Source: Acidithiobacillus sulfuriphilus (lineage in GTDB: Bacteria; Pseudomonadota; Gammaproteobacteria; Acidithiobacillales; Acidithiobacillaceae). From it: 64,000 nt of DNA. How positions within the stretch are numbered: position 1 is the stretch's first letter; each line of letters starts with the position of its first letter. Shown here piece after piece: positions 27,110 through 33,967 of this stretch. A model generated the notes under the pieces. The model saw only the letters and a program-made list of their open reading frames with translations. It had not been told where the DNA came from and did no database searches. The stretch covers positions 1 through 64,000 of the forward strand of contig NZ_RIZI01000195.1 in the NCBI RefSeq assembly GCF_003721225.1, read 5' to 3'. A program made the position numbers and the translations under genes.

Positions 27110-27343
27110 AATCTCCGGCACTGAAAGGGGAGGCAGAGCCTGCAGGGTTTCGTCCACTTCCACCGCAAAGCGACGGGCCAGGCGCCCCGCCTCCCGGCGG
27201 TTTCCGGTACCCAGGGAAAAACGCAGATAGCCATTAGCCCCAACCTTCAGGGAGCCAGAGGCCAGCACCAGTTCAACACCTTTCAGAGAATCCGGGAGCT
27301 TGCGGGAAAAATGGAAGACCGCTCCCCGGCGAAGAAGATACAT
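27110..27343 (-). pseudogene. Integrase N-terminal fragment (DUF6538 type), remnant 2
   Basis: From the ATG at 27343 (AAGGAACCC precedes it), MYLLRRGAVFHFSRKLPDSL and RFSLGTGNRREAGRLARRFA give the short N-terminal domain seen in DUF6538-type tyrosine recombinases. After about 78 residues it runs into the IS66 fragment. It starts 105 bases from the tRNA-derived direct repeat at 27448 and points away from it, as the intact integrase does at the tRNA. It is therefore the relic of an older element in the same attachment site. Confidence 0.65.
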
Positions 27344-27447
27344 GGGTTCCTTGACCTCACTTTTAGCTACATTCCTAGCCACAGTGTCTAGTCTCAACCC
27401 ATTGAAATATAGTTTCTTTTATGGAAAATCAGAAACTTCTGAATGTA

Positions 27448-27464
27448 TGGCGGAGAGGGTGGGA
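27448..27464 (-). repeat. Distal attachment-site repeat (tRNA-Ser 3' end copy)
   Basis: This is an exact 17-base copy of the tRNA-Ser 3' terminus; similarity to the tRNA stops immediately on both sides. Confidence 0.85.
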
Positions 27465-27902
27465 CACTCCACGACTAATATATGTTCCTTGTTTAACAAC
27501 AACTTACAAAGAACCCGTTTTAGCTTTTTGTACCACCTCGTTGTACCAGAAATCCGGTCCAACACCGAAACGGAGTATAGTGCCCTTATGGCAACCATTT
27601 CAACCTCTGTGCTAAGACCTCTGTGCTAAGACCTTGGACCGAGCAGGGCGAAAATGCCCTGCTCGCCACCACATTCCCCATGTTGTATCATTGGACGGTG
27701 ATGCCGCTGTGAAGGAGTAACCATGAAACCTGACAGATCATGGAGCACGGCAGGCGGGCAAAGAGCACATGAGACTCTTTAGATACATGATGTCTTGTGT
27801 ATTATTGATTGATCTTCAAGCTTGAGACAGCCGCATTAGAAATATCATAAAATACCTTTATGTTAACCAGTGATTACTACATCACGATATATAAGGTGTA
27901 AA
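27465..27902. other. Element end and upstream region of the cargo cassette
   Basis: No long gene is present. The region contains a perfect tandem duplication of CCTCTGTGCTAAGA (27604-27617 and 27618-27631), a perfect hairpin GAGCAGGGC-GAAAAT-GCCCTGCTC (27641-27664) without a T-run, and a 19-codon frame at 27723-27782 that starts five bases after AAGGAG and may be a leader peptide or a truncated gene start. The dyad GTGAT-N6-ATCAC (27870-27885) lies 17 bases before the Mrr-like start and may be an operator. Confidence 0.5.
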
Positions 27903-28472
27903 ATGACGACAAACCGCAAAAGGCGCAAGCCAAAAACAGAACCGTTGTCTTTTCTAGGTGTCCTGTTATTTTTGCTTGTGGTTTTTTTACTCACAAAATC
28001 TAGATCATTTTTATCATTGGTTGTCATCTTTGTAATAATGATAATTTCTTTATTCATCGCACGTTGGTACTGGAGATGCCGTCAAAAAAGCCAGATAAGG
28101 GCCGCTTTACTAACTGCTGGAACCACAAACCCGATGCAACTGACACCAGAGGAGTATGAAAGATTCTGTGCTGTACTGCTGGAAAACCATGGATGGCGGA
28201 CGGAACTGACAAAAAAGTCCGGGGATTATGGCGCAGACATCATAGCCAGCAATGGCAATCAACGCATGGTTATTCAATGTAAACAGTGGTCTAAATCTGT
28301 AGGGATTAAAGCTGTCCAGGAGGCGCATTCGGCAGGGGCATACTACAATGCAAGCATTGTTGCAGTAGTTGCAACAACAAAATACACACCAGCCGCCAAA
28401 GATATGGCCAGAAGTATCGGGGTGCGACTATTGAGTCATAATAATTTAGCATCTGGAAATTTCAATGGCTAA
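27903..28472 (+). CDS. Membrane-anchored Mrr-like restriction endonuclease-fold protein
   Basis: From the ATG at 27903, chosen because AAGGTG lies four bases before it, the product has 189 residues. A basic N-terminus is followed by two TM segments at about 16-30 and 36-53. The C-terminal 110 residues are an Mrr_cat domain: MQLTPEEYERFCAVLLENHGW, then SGDYGADIIAS with D112, and VIQCKQW with Q125 and K127, the D...QxK form of the PD-(D/E)xK site. Mrr-type domains cut DNA; Mrr itself targets methylated DNA. Membrane-bound versions are found near phage-defence genes, but the substrate here is unknown. Composition is markedly AT-rich compared with flanking chromosome. It overlaps the CFI-box gene by eight bases. 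Confidence 0.8.
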   Translation: MTTNRKRRKPKTEPLSFLGVLLFLLVVFLLTKSRSFLSLVVIFVIMIISLFIARWYWRCRQKSQIRAALLTAGTTNPMQLTPEEYERFCAVLLENHGWRTELTKKSGDYGADIIASNGNQRMVIQCKQWSKSVGIKAVQEAHSAGAYYNASIVAVVATTKYTPAAKDMARSIGVRLLSHNNLASGNFNG

Positions 28473-28797
28473 AAGAGGAAGAAAGAAGACGTCAAAAACC
28501 ATACTAAATCCTCGAGGAGATCCTCCAAGTGTATTAAAGCGAAAAAGAGGGCGTCGTAATAGAAATTCTCCGTGCTTCATAGCTACTGTCGTTTATGGTG
28601 ACTCATTAGCACCAGAGGTATTTGCATTGCGTAGGTTTCGCGATGAATTCCTTATGCCTTATAGGTTGGGGAAATTTGCAGTCTGGTACTACTATCGTTT
28701 TTCTCCACCTATTGCAAATTGGTTACTATATCATCCACGAATCGCAAGCCTAGTGCGCTACCCACTAAATTTAATAGCTCGGCATTACCAGGATTGA
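28465..28797 (+). CDS. Small CFI-box domain protein
   Basis: A 110-residue protein with a very basic first 35 residues (KRGRKKTSK, KRKRGRRNR) followed by the CFI-box: C37-F-I-A-T-x-V-Y-G, APEVFALRRFRDEFLMP, then YYYRFSPPIANWLLYHPRIA. This domain occurs at the C-termini of many bacterial proteins and has been proposed as a sorting or processing signal with no assigned partner; here it is almost the whole protein. The C-terminal segment is aromatic and hydrophobic enough to lie at a membrane. Its position between a membrane nuclease and a signal-peptidase-like protein is suggestive. I cannot assign a function. Confidence 0.68.
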   Translation: MAKRGRKKTSKTILNPRGDPPSVLKRKRGRRNRNSPCFIATVVYGDSLAPEVFALRRFRDEFLMPYRLGKFAVWYYYRFSPPIANWLLYHPRIASLVRYPLNLIARHYQD

Positions 28798-28822
28798 TAA
28801 TGAAACAGCGAGTAACCGTCGA

Positions 28823-29446
28823 ATGAGTACAAGCGCAACCACAAAAACAATAAACCTCAAATCTGCGGTCATAATGGCAGCAGCATCGCTGCTACTTTTA
28901 CAAGCTAGTTACTCTTACGGCTGGGACCCTGTCTTCGTATCAAAAAAATCTGGGTCCATGTTACCTACAATAAAGCAAGGAAGCATGTTTGTCATAGGTC
29001 ATCCTGGGCGATACTCAAAAATATCTTCTGGCGATATGTTAGCCTTTTTTTATCCAAAAAACATAAAAGAAACATTCATTGATAGGGTTGTTGCTACCCC
29101 AGGAGAGGTTATCAAGATAAATGGTAATACTCTATACATAAATGGAAATTTAATCCCGCAAAAATATATCGGCACCTTTAACTATCGCCCGGAGGGGCAG
29201 GGTGCCGAGGGGATGGTTATCCCCACCAAAGAATATGAACAGGAACTGGGTGGTCATCATTTTCACATTATTGAGTTTGATACCCCGGAAGCGCAGATGA
29301 ACTTCGGGCCATACAAAGTACCAAATGATTGTTATTTTGTTATGGGTGACAATAGAGATAACGTTAATGATAGTAGGTTTTGGGGTTGCGTTCCGAAACA
29401 AAATATTTTAGGAAAAATACATTTATATAAGTTGAAGAAACAGTAA
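28823..29446 (+). CDS. Signal peptidase I-like (S26) protein lacking the catalytic lysine
   Basis: A 207-residue S26-family protein with one N-terminal TM helix (about 14-30). The nucleophile motif SGSMLPT is present (S45), and the C-terminal motif MGDNRDNVNDSRFWG (from residue 174) is complete. In LepB-type enzymes the general base is lysine in a K-R-V-x-x-x-P-G motif. Here the same motif reads IDRVVATPGE, with D87 at the lysine position. The serine/lysine dyad is therefore broken, and the protein may be inactive, use another base, or process special substrates. It follows the CFI-box gene by 25 bases and shares its AT-rich composition. The codon for D87 (GAT) was read directly at 29080-29083. 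Confidence 0.78.
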   Translation: MSTSATTKTINLKSAVIMAAASLLLLQASYSYGWDPVFVSKKSGSMLPTIKQGSMFVIGHPGRYSKISSGDMLAFFYPKNIKETFIDRVVATPGEVIKINGNTLYINGNLIPQKYIGTFNYRPEGQGAEGMVIPTKEYEQELGGHHFHIIEFDTPEAQMNFGPYKVPNDCYFVMGDNRDNVNDSRFWGCVPKQNILGKIHLYKLKKQ

Positions 29447-29624
29447 AACAAAATGTAAATAAATGAAGGTTTCCTGAACACCATGTTCCTGGACACTTTT
29501 CGGCTCGTTTCGGTGGACCAAAGTGTTCGTTTACCCATCCAAATTTCAACGTTCAGAAAATCTTGGCCAAGAAGCCGTTGCTGGCCATCTGCCCCCGCGC
29601 CAACTAGATATCCGGCGCAGGGCC

Positions 29625-30533
29625 TCAGTCAGGTGGTGCTTCGACCTTGCTCGCGCGCGACTTGATCTGTTCCAGCTCGGCGCCCATACGGCGCACGCGC
29701 TCTGTCAGAGCAGATTCCGTAGCGGAAAGCCGTCTTCCTCTCCAGTTCTCGGGTGGAAACAGCAATGTCCCGACCTGTTCCAAACCATCCCAGCGGCCCC
29801 TTGCGGTCTGATGCGCGCTGTAAAGCTCAATGGCATCCTGCAGAGTGTCCGGCCAGCGTTCTTCATCGGCCACTCTTGACAGCCTTTGCGTCAGCGTGGC
29901 CCCCAGATGGTCTTCGGCAAAGTAGAGGCCGAGGCCGGTAAGATAAGTTTTTTCGCTGATCTGATACGGGCCCTGGCACGCCGCCGCCAGAGACCCCCGG
30001 ATGAACTGCAACAGCGCCTCGAAATCGGCCGTTTTCCGGCTGTGCGCTTCGACCTCGATCCATTGCAGTTCCGCGCCTTCATCATCAACGTGGAGGACCG
30101 CCCCATCCGGCATCTTTCCGGCAATAGTCAGCGCGGGCATGCGCCGGGTCAGGATCTCGAACTCCGTCCAAACCTGTGCGCCCTGTAGCATCTGGGTGAT
30201 AAGAACATTGTTGGTGAGGCTCCGGTGCCGAACGTTTCCGAGGCGCAAATCCAGCCCCGACTTGGCGACGACCTGGGGCCTGAGCCCATTCAGGAAGGCG
30301 GCACCAGAAGGACGCAGCACGTAAGCAGACCCACCGCCATCGATGACCCGGCGTAGCAGGAGGCCCTTTTCCTGGGCTTTGCCGAGCAGCCGGTTGCCAA
30401 GCTTTCCACGGGTGCCTGATGAGCTGCACGGCCACAGCAGTCGGGTGATCTGGTCACGAGTGAGCCAGCCGAAGCGACTGACCGCTTCCAGGCCGTCCAA
30501 CAGGTTTTCTTGATGCTTTTGTAAAGTATCCAT
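29625..30533 (-). CDS. Replication-relaxation family protein
   Basis: A 302-residue protein of the Replic_Relax type found on plasmids and integrative elements. The N-terminus has a winged-helix region, LDGLEAVSRFGWLTRDQITRLLWP, and LLGKAQEKGLLLRRV, then YVLRPSGAAFL. The central part has HRSLTNNVLI, PDGAVLHVDDEGAELQWIEVEAHSRKTADFEALLQF, resembling a nuclease-like core with conserved acidic residues, and the C-terminal 40 residues are charged and helical. These proteins are thought to act in plasmid replication initiation or DNA relaxation, and here it is the likely replication or mobilisation protein of the element. It is convergent with the cargo cassette and faces away from the hairpin-rich region at 30534-31160. 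Confidence 0.78.
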   Translation of the reverse strand: MDTLQKHQENLLDGLEAVSRFGWLTRDQITRLLWPCSSSGTRGKLGNRLLGKAQEKGLLLRRVIDGGGSAYVLRPSGAAFLNGLRPQVVAKSGLDLRLGNVRHRSLTNNVLITQMLQGAQVWTEFEILTRRMPALTIAGKMPDGAVLHVDDEGAELQWIEVEAHSRKTADFEALLQFIRGSLAAACQGPYQISEKTYLTGLGLYFAEDHLGATLTQRLSRVADEERWPDTLQDAIELYSAHQTARGRWDGLEQVGTLLFPPENWRGRRLSATESALTERVRRMGAELEQIKSRASKVEAPPD

Positions 30534-31160
30534 GCGCAGTATAGCGACCCCGCCCGCAGAGTGTGGCCATAAGTCGGCGTCGCGCGTGTTTGCACCTTGT
30601 GCGCCAGGTGGGGGCTATGTACCGACCCTGGCGCCTGTGGGTTCCGACCGCTCCCGCGCTCTACACCCATTGGGTATGACCACCTTCGGTGGCCATGACT
30701 AGGGGCAGGAAGCCAGGAAATACGGGGCTGAACGCCCCTATTTCCAGGCCAAGCGCTGCACGCGCTTGCCTGCCCCCTTTACAGCGGTCCCCCGGGCACT
30801 GCGCGCCCGGCGGCAACCCGCTCACACGGTGCCGCTGAACGCGCCACCGGCTTCGTCGCCTCCGGCTCCTCGGGTTCCGGCGCTGTGCGCCTACACCTGA
30901 GCAAGTTGCCCCCGGCCTTCGGCCCGGGGGACGGGGCTCCGCCCCCCGACTCAAAACCGGCACCTGGGGGTGCCTGGCCACACGGCTCCGCGCTGAACGC
31001 GCGTCGCTTCGTTGCGGCCTTTTGATCGGCGCCCCCCGGCCTCTGCCCGTTCCGCGCTGCACGCGCGAACCGTTCAGAGGGGTTCCGCAGGTCGGCTACG
31101 CCGCCCGCTGCACCCCGCACTTTCTCCCCAGTATCGGTAGCGCGGCTCCCCCAACTGAAA
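30534..31160. other. Hairpin-rich GC-rich noncoding region, possible replication or transfer origin
   Basis: No convincing gene lies in this stretch. It contains AAGCGC-TGCAC-GCGCTT (30752-30768), the arms CCCGG/CCGGG around 30790-30810 and a strong CCCCGGCC-TTC-GGCCCGGGG-type hairpin near 30909-30931. Variants of CGCTGMACGCGC recur at about 30754, 30832, 30991 and 31057. Such structure between the replication-relaxation gene and a regulated small gene is what an origin of replication or transfer would look like, but no nick site is recognisable. Confidence 0.45.
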
Positions 31161-31162
31161 TA

Positions 31163-31209
31163 TTGTTGTGTGATACTCACGGCATGCTATAATGTGACTA
31201 TCACATTAT
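31163..31209 (+). promoter_or_regulatory. Promoter with paired GTGA-N3-TCAC operators upstream of the 80-residue gene
   Basis: TATAAT (31188-31193) has TTGTGT 16 bases before it (31166-31171). GTGATACTCAC (31170-31180) and GTGACTATCAC (31194-31204) sit on either side of the -10 box, 24 bases apart. The second is the core of a longer perfect palindrome with nine-base arms ATAATGTGA/TCACATTAT (31189-31209). Binding there would block transcription. Confidence 0.65.
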
Positions 31210-31224
31210 GCAGGAGTTTCACTC

Positions 31225-31467
31225 ATGCCCCGCCCACCCATACACCAGCAGCCAATGACCGCACGGGAGCGCAAACGGGAGCAGTACCAACGCGACCAGC
31301 GGGCGGTGACAGAAGCTATCGGCAATGAGGCTACAGCGCCCAACAAGGCACTCTTGAGCCTCATGGGCAAGGTGGACAAGCCAGAGTGGTCTGAGCGCGC
31401 CCAGATCGCCTGGGAGGCCTTTGGACGGCGTTATGGCTGGATACGTGACACTCACGATAAGATATAG
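31225..31467 (+). CDS. Small basic hypothetical protein of the integrative element
   Basis: An 80-residue protein with AGGAG eight bases before the ATG. The first half is highly charged (MTARERKREQYQRDQRAVTEAIG) and probably helical; the second half reads NKALLSLMGKVDKPEWSERAQIAWEAFGRRYGW. I do not recognise a family and see no clear helix-turn-helix, though its size, charge and flanking operators would suit a regulator or accessory mobilisation protein. One operator pair covers its promoter and another covers its stop codon, so it is probably tightly regulated, perhaps by itself. It is encoded on the strand opposite to the integrase and convergent with it. Confidence 0.6.
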   Translation: MPRPPIHQQPMTARERKREQYQRDQRAVTEAIGNEATAPNKALLSLMGKVDKPEWSERAQIAWEAFGRRYGWIRDTHDKI

Positions 31468-31481
31468 CGTGAGTGTCACGT
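31443..31481. promoter_or_regulatory. Second GTGA-N3-TCAC operator pair forming a 14-bp inverted repeat
   Basis: ACGTGACACTCACG (31443-31456) and CGTGAGTGTCACGT (31468-31481) are perfect inverted repeats. Each contains a GTGA-N3-TCAC palindrome (31445-31455 and 31469-31479), again exactly 24 bases apart. The stop codon of the 80-residue gene lies in the loop. It may act as an operator, a terminator hairpin or both. Confidence 0.62.
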
Positions 31482-31594
31482 TATGGTAAAAACCCTGTAC
31501 CCCGCTAGATCGGCTTCAATCGCAGTTCCATGCGTACATGGTCACGGATTAAGGAGAGCTGAATCCAACCACTTGCCCGGCGTCGGCACAGCCT

Positions 31595-33316
31595 TCAGGG
31601 CACACCATGGGGTGTGCCCTTCTGCAAGCGTTTTGCGCGTAGGGGATCAGAGACCGAAAGGCTTCCCGTAAAAGGCAGCGGTCGGGGAATCTCCAGTGGA
31701 AGCGTGATCTTCGCCATCTGCTCGAGCTTCACCTCCAGCGAATAGCCGTCGCCGTAATCGTCTCCCACGTTGCTGGCCTCGCCAAGATTGGAGTGGCCGG
31801 TCAGGGCGTGGTGTAGATCACGGGGGATCAAGGCATTGCGACAGAGGTCCTTAAAGCTATGGCGGAGTGAATGGAAAACCACTGTTTCAGGCATCGCCAA
31901 TTTGCCATGAATAAACCAACTAAACCATTTGCCCAGCAGCTCACTGTCTTCGTTGATCTTTCCCCGGCTACGCAGGAAGGGCCAAAGGGTGATATGTCCA
32001 GCGTTTCGGATGGCCTCGACATAGTCTAGAAAACCTAGTTCAATCAGTTTGGGATGTATCGGCACGTCCCGGATACTGGACTGATTTTTCGCGTGCAGAA
32101 TACGGAAATGGGGCACGGGATCGAGTGATATATGGGATAGGGTGAGTTGGCCGATTTCGTTCAGCCTGGCGCCGGAATACAGACCCACCAGCGGCATCCA
32201 GACGCGGGCATGGTAGCCTCCCCCACCTTTGCCATTGGTGACGCCAAAAAGCCCTTCGGGGGAGAAAATCCGGGTCAATTCCTCCATGGAAAAGGGGCGA
32301 CGCTCCTCCTCAGGGGCGATCCCTTCTTTGGCGGCAAAGCGGCGATAATCAAAGCCGGAGAAGGGGTTCTTGGGGAGCAGTTCATCTTTGACGGCGACGG
32401 AGAAGATCGCCCCTACCAAAGTGCCTTTCTTTTCCAGCGTCTTGGCGCTATTGCCGCGCTGGTCTCGTTCATGGCGCAACCACTCGGTGACCTGGGCGCG
32501 GGTCAGGGTGCTGGGAATAGCTTTGGGGACGAAAGCGGAAAGAGACTGCACCAGTCTTTGAATTTCATGGTCAGTGCGCGGCTTGCGTTCGCAATCCTGC
32601 CGCCAGTGCTTGAGCAAGGCTTCCCAGTTCAGGCCAGTGTCGGCTGGGGCTGGGGTGGGCTCCCAGACGGCGGGTAACGGGATGTTTTCCGTAGGGGAAA
32701 GTGCGGGCTGAACCAGCCGCCCGGCTTGCCGCTGGGCGAGAATGTCGTAGCCTTCCTGCAGGGCGGGCAGGACGTCGAGCACGAGGCGGCATTCTTCTTC
32801 GGGGGATACGGTCAGTTGATATCCCTTGCCCACTAAAAGGCCGTGTACCACCGGGAGAAAGGGTTCAGGTCGTCCACACGCCAGTGCTTTGGCGATCTCG
32901 GCCTGGACCTCGGCGATGTTTTTCTGGAGTTCCTGGTATTCCTCATCATCGATCCCTTCGCGGCGCCAAGTCAGGTCGGCATCCAGACTGGATAGCCACA
33001 GGGCGCGGAGCCCCGCTGCGAGTTCCGGCGTGACCGCGGTGATGGATTGCAGGCGTTGGTCTGGTGGACGGGCAATATAGCGCTGGAAGGCTTCGGCGTA
33101 TTCCATCTGCGGGGTGATCTGCTGCCGCAGAGCGTTGAATTGCTGGTCGGTCTGCAGGGACAAAAAACGGGCCTGGCTGACCGCCTGGCGGTAGTCTCTA
33201 CCGAGTGATTTCTTGATCTCGCGCTTGCCAACGGTCGGGCGCAGGGGTTCGGGGACAACAATGCGGAAGACAAATCCGTGGGGGGTCTTGTAGCAGTTGC
33301 TGGGCAGGGCGGGCAT
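31595..33316 (-). CDS. int: Tyrosine recombinase/integrase of the tRNA-Ser element
   Basis: A 573-residue phage-type integrase. I chose the ATG at 33316 because GAGGAG lies six bases before it; the conserved N-terminal domain (CYKTPHGFVFRIVVPEPLRP, VGKREIKKSLGRDYRQA) follows directly. A long linker and SAM-like core-binding domain come next, then the catalytic domain: R384 in YSGARLNEIG, H482-S-L-R485-H in the box II motif, LTGHS, and a tyrosine in GDDYGDGYSLEV near the C-terminus. It lies about 100 bases from the tRNA-Ser 3' end and reads away from it, as expected when the attachment site is next to int. Two relics of related integrases lie 5-7 kb to the left. Confidence 0.92.
   Translation of the reverse strand: MPALPSNCYKTPHGFVFRIVVPEPLRPTVGKREIKKSLGRDYRQAVSQARFLSLQTDQQFNALRQQITPQMEYAEAFQRYIARPPDQRLQSITAVTPELAAGLRALWLSSLDADLTWRREGIDDEEYQELQKNIAEVQAEIAKALACGRPEPFLPVVHGLLVGKGYQLTVSPEEECRLVLDVLPALQEGYDILAQRQAGRLVQPALSPTENIPLPAVWEPTPAPADTGLNWEALLKHWRQDCERKPRTDHEIQRLVQSLSAFVPKAIPSTLTRAQVTEWLRHERDQRGNSAKTLEKKGTLVGAIFSVAVKDELLPKNPFSGFDYRRFAAKEGIAPEEERRPFSMEELTRIFSPEGLFGVTNGKGGGGYHARVWMPLVGLYSGARLNEIGQLTLSHISLDPVPHFRILHAKNQSSIRDVPIHPKLIELGFLDYVEAIRNAGHITLWPFLRSRGKINEDSELLGKWFSWFIHGKLAMPETVVFHSLRHSFKDLCRNALIPRDLHHALTGHSNLGEASNVGDDYGDGYSLEVKLEQMAKITLPLEIPRPLPFTGSLSVSDPLRAKRLQKGTPHGVP
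31597..31620 (-). terminator. Hairpin at the end of the integrase gene
   Basis: AGGGCACACC and GGTGTGCCCT form a ten-base-pair stem overlapping the last codons of the integrase gene. No T-run follows on either strand. Confidence 0.4.
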
Positions 33317-33419
33317 CGCTTTCTCCTCGTCCACCTTGCTCCGTTTTGTACCGGCTTTTTGTACCACTGAGCCTCCTGAATGCCTTGCTACACTTGGTAT
33401 TCAGTATATTAGTACAAAT

Positions 33420-33510
<91 letters not shown>

Positions 33511-33613
33511 TTAGGCGGCGCAGTGTACCCCAGTGCCGCTGCTTCGGCAATCATCCCTTGCCTATCCAACTCCTACAAGTCCGGCAACGCCTTGTTGAAG
33601 GTCCCTTGTTTGC

Positions 33614-33967
33614 TCAGAAGGTGAGGACTTCCCGTGGCGCCGCTGGCGCATTCAGCAGTAGATTCTGAATACGGATCAGAACGCCGGAGCGGTCGTTGGT
33701 GAATTGCACGCCAATGCCGGGCGGGCGTCCCTCACGATTATCCGGCGGGGTCACCCACACCACCTTCCCCATTACCGGCGCCCGCGGTTGCCCGTCCGGC
33801 AAAGTGATCATCAGCAAGACATCGGCGCCAATCTTAAAGTGGTGGGGCGTCTCCACCAACACCGCGCCACCTTTGATGCGCGGCATGAAGTAGCGTTGCA
33901 CCGCATCCAGATCCCGCAGCACCACCGACAGGGCGCGCGCCGCCATGCTCTCAGGCCGATCGTCCAT
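33614..33967 (-). CDS. PilZ-domain protein
   Basis: A 117-residue protein from the ATG at 33967, preceded by GGAGG. It shows GGAVLVETPHHFKIGADVLLMITLPDG, VMGKVVWVTPPDNR, GIGVQFTND, the strand pattern of the type IV pilus PilZ subgroup. The classical RxxxR and DxSxxG c-di-GMP ligands are not clearly present, as in PilZ proteins that bind pilus assembly factors instead of c-di-GMP. It overlaps the end of holB by 17 bases, so it is the last gene of the fatty-acid and growth operon. A role in type IV pilus motility is inferred from the family. Confidence 0.83.
   Translation of the reverse strand: MDDRPESMAARALSVVLRDLDAVQRYFMPRIKGGAVLVETPHHFKIGADVLLMITLPDGQPRAPVMGKVVWVTPPDNREGRPPGIGVQFTNDRSGVLIRIQNLLLNAPAAPREVLTF

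Noticed and set aside
30661..31180. Two overlapping minus-strand frames in the hairpin-rich region
   Set aside because: Their translations are Arg/Gly/Pro-rich without domain features; repeats and hairpins explain the open frames better.
31483..31671. A 62-codon plus-strand frame after the small element gene
   Set aside because: It has no ribosome binding site, overlaps the integrase 3' end and its hairpin, and shows no family.
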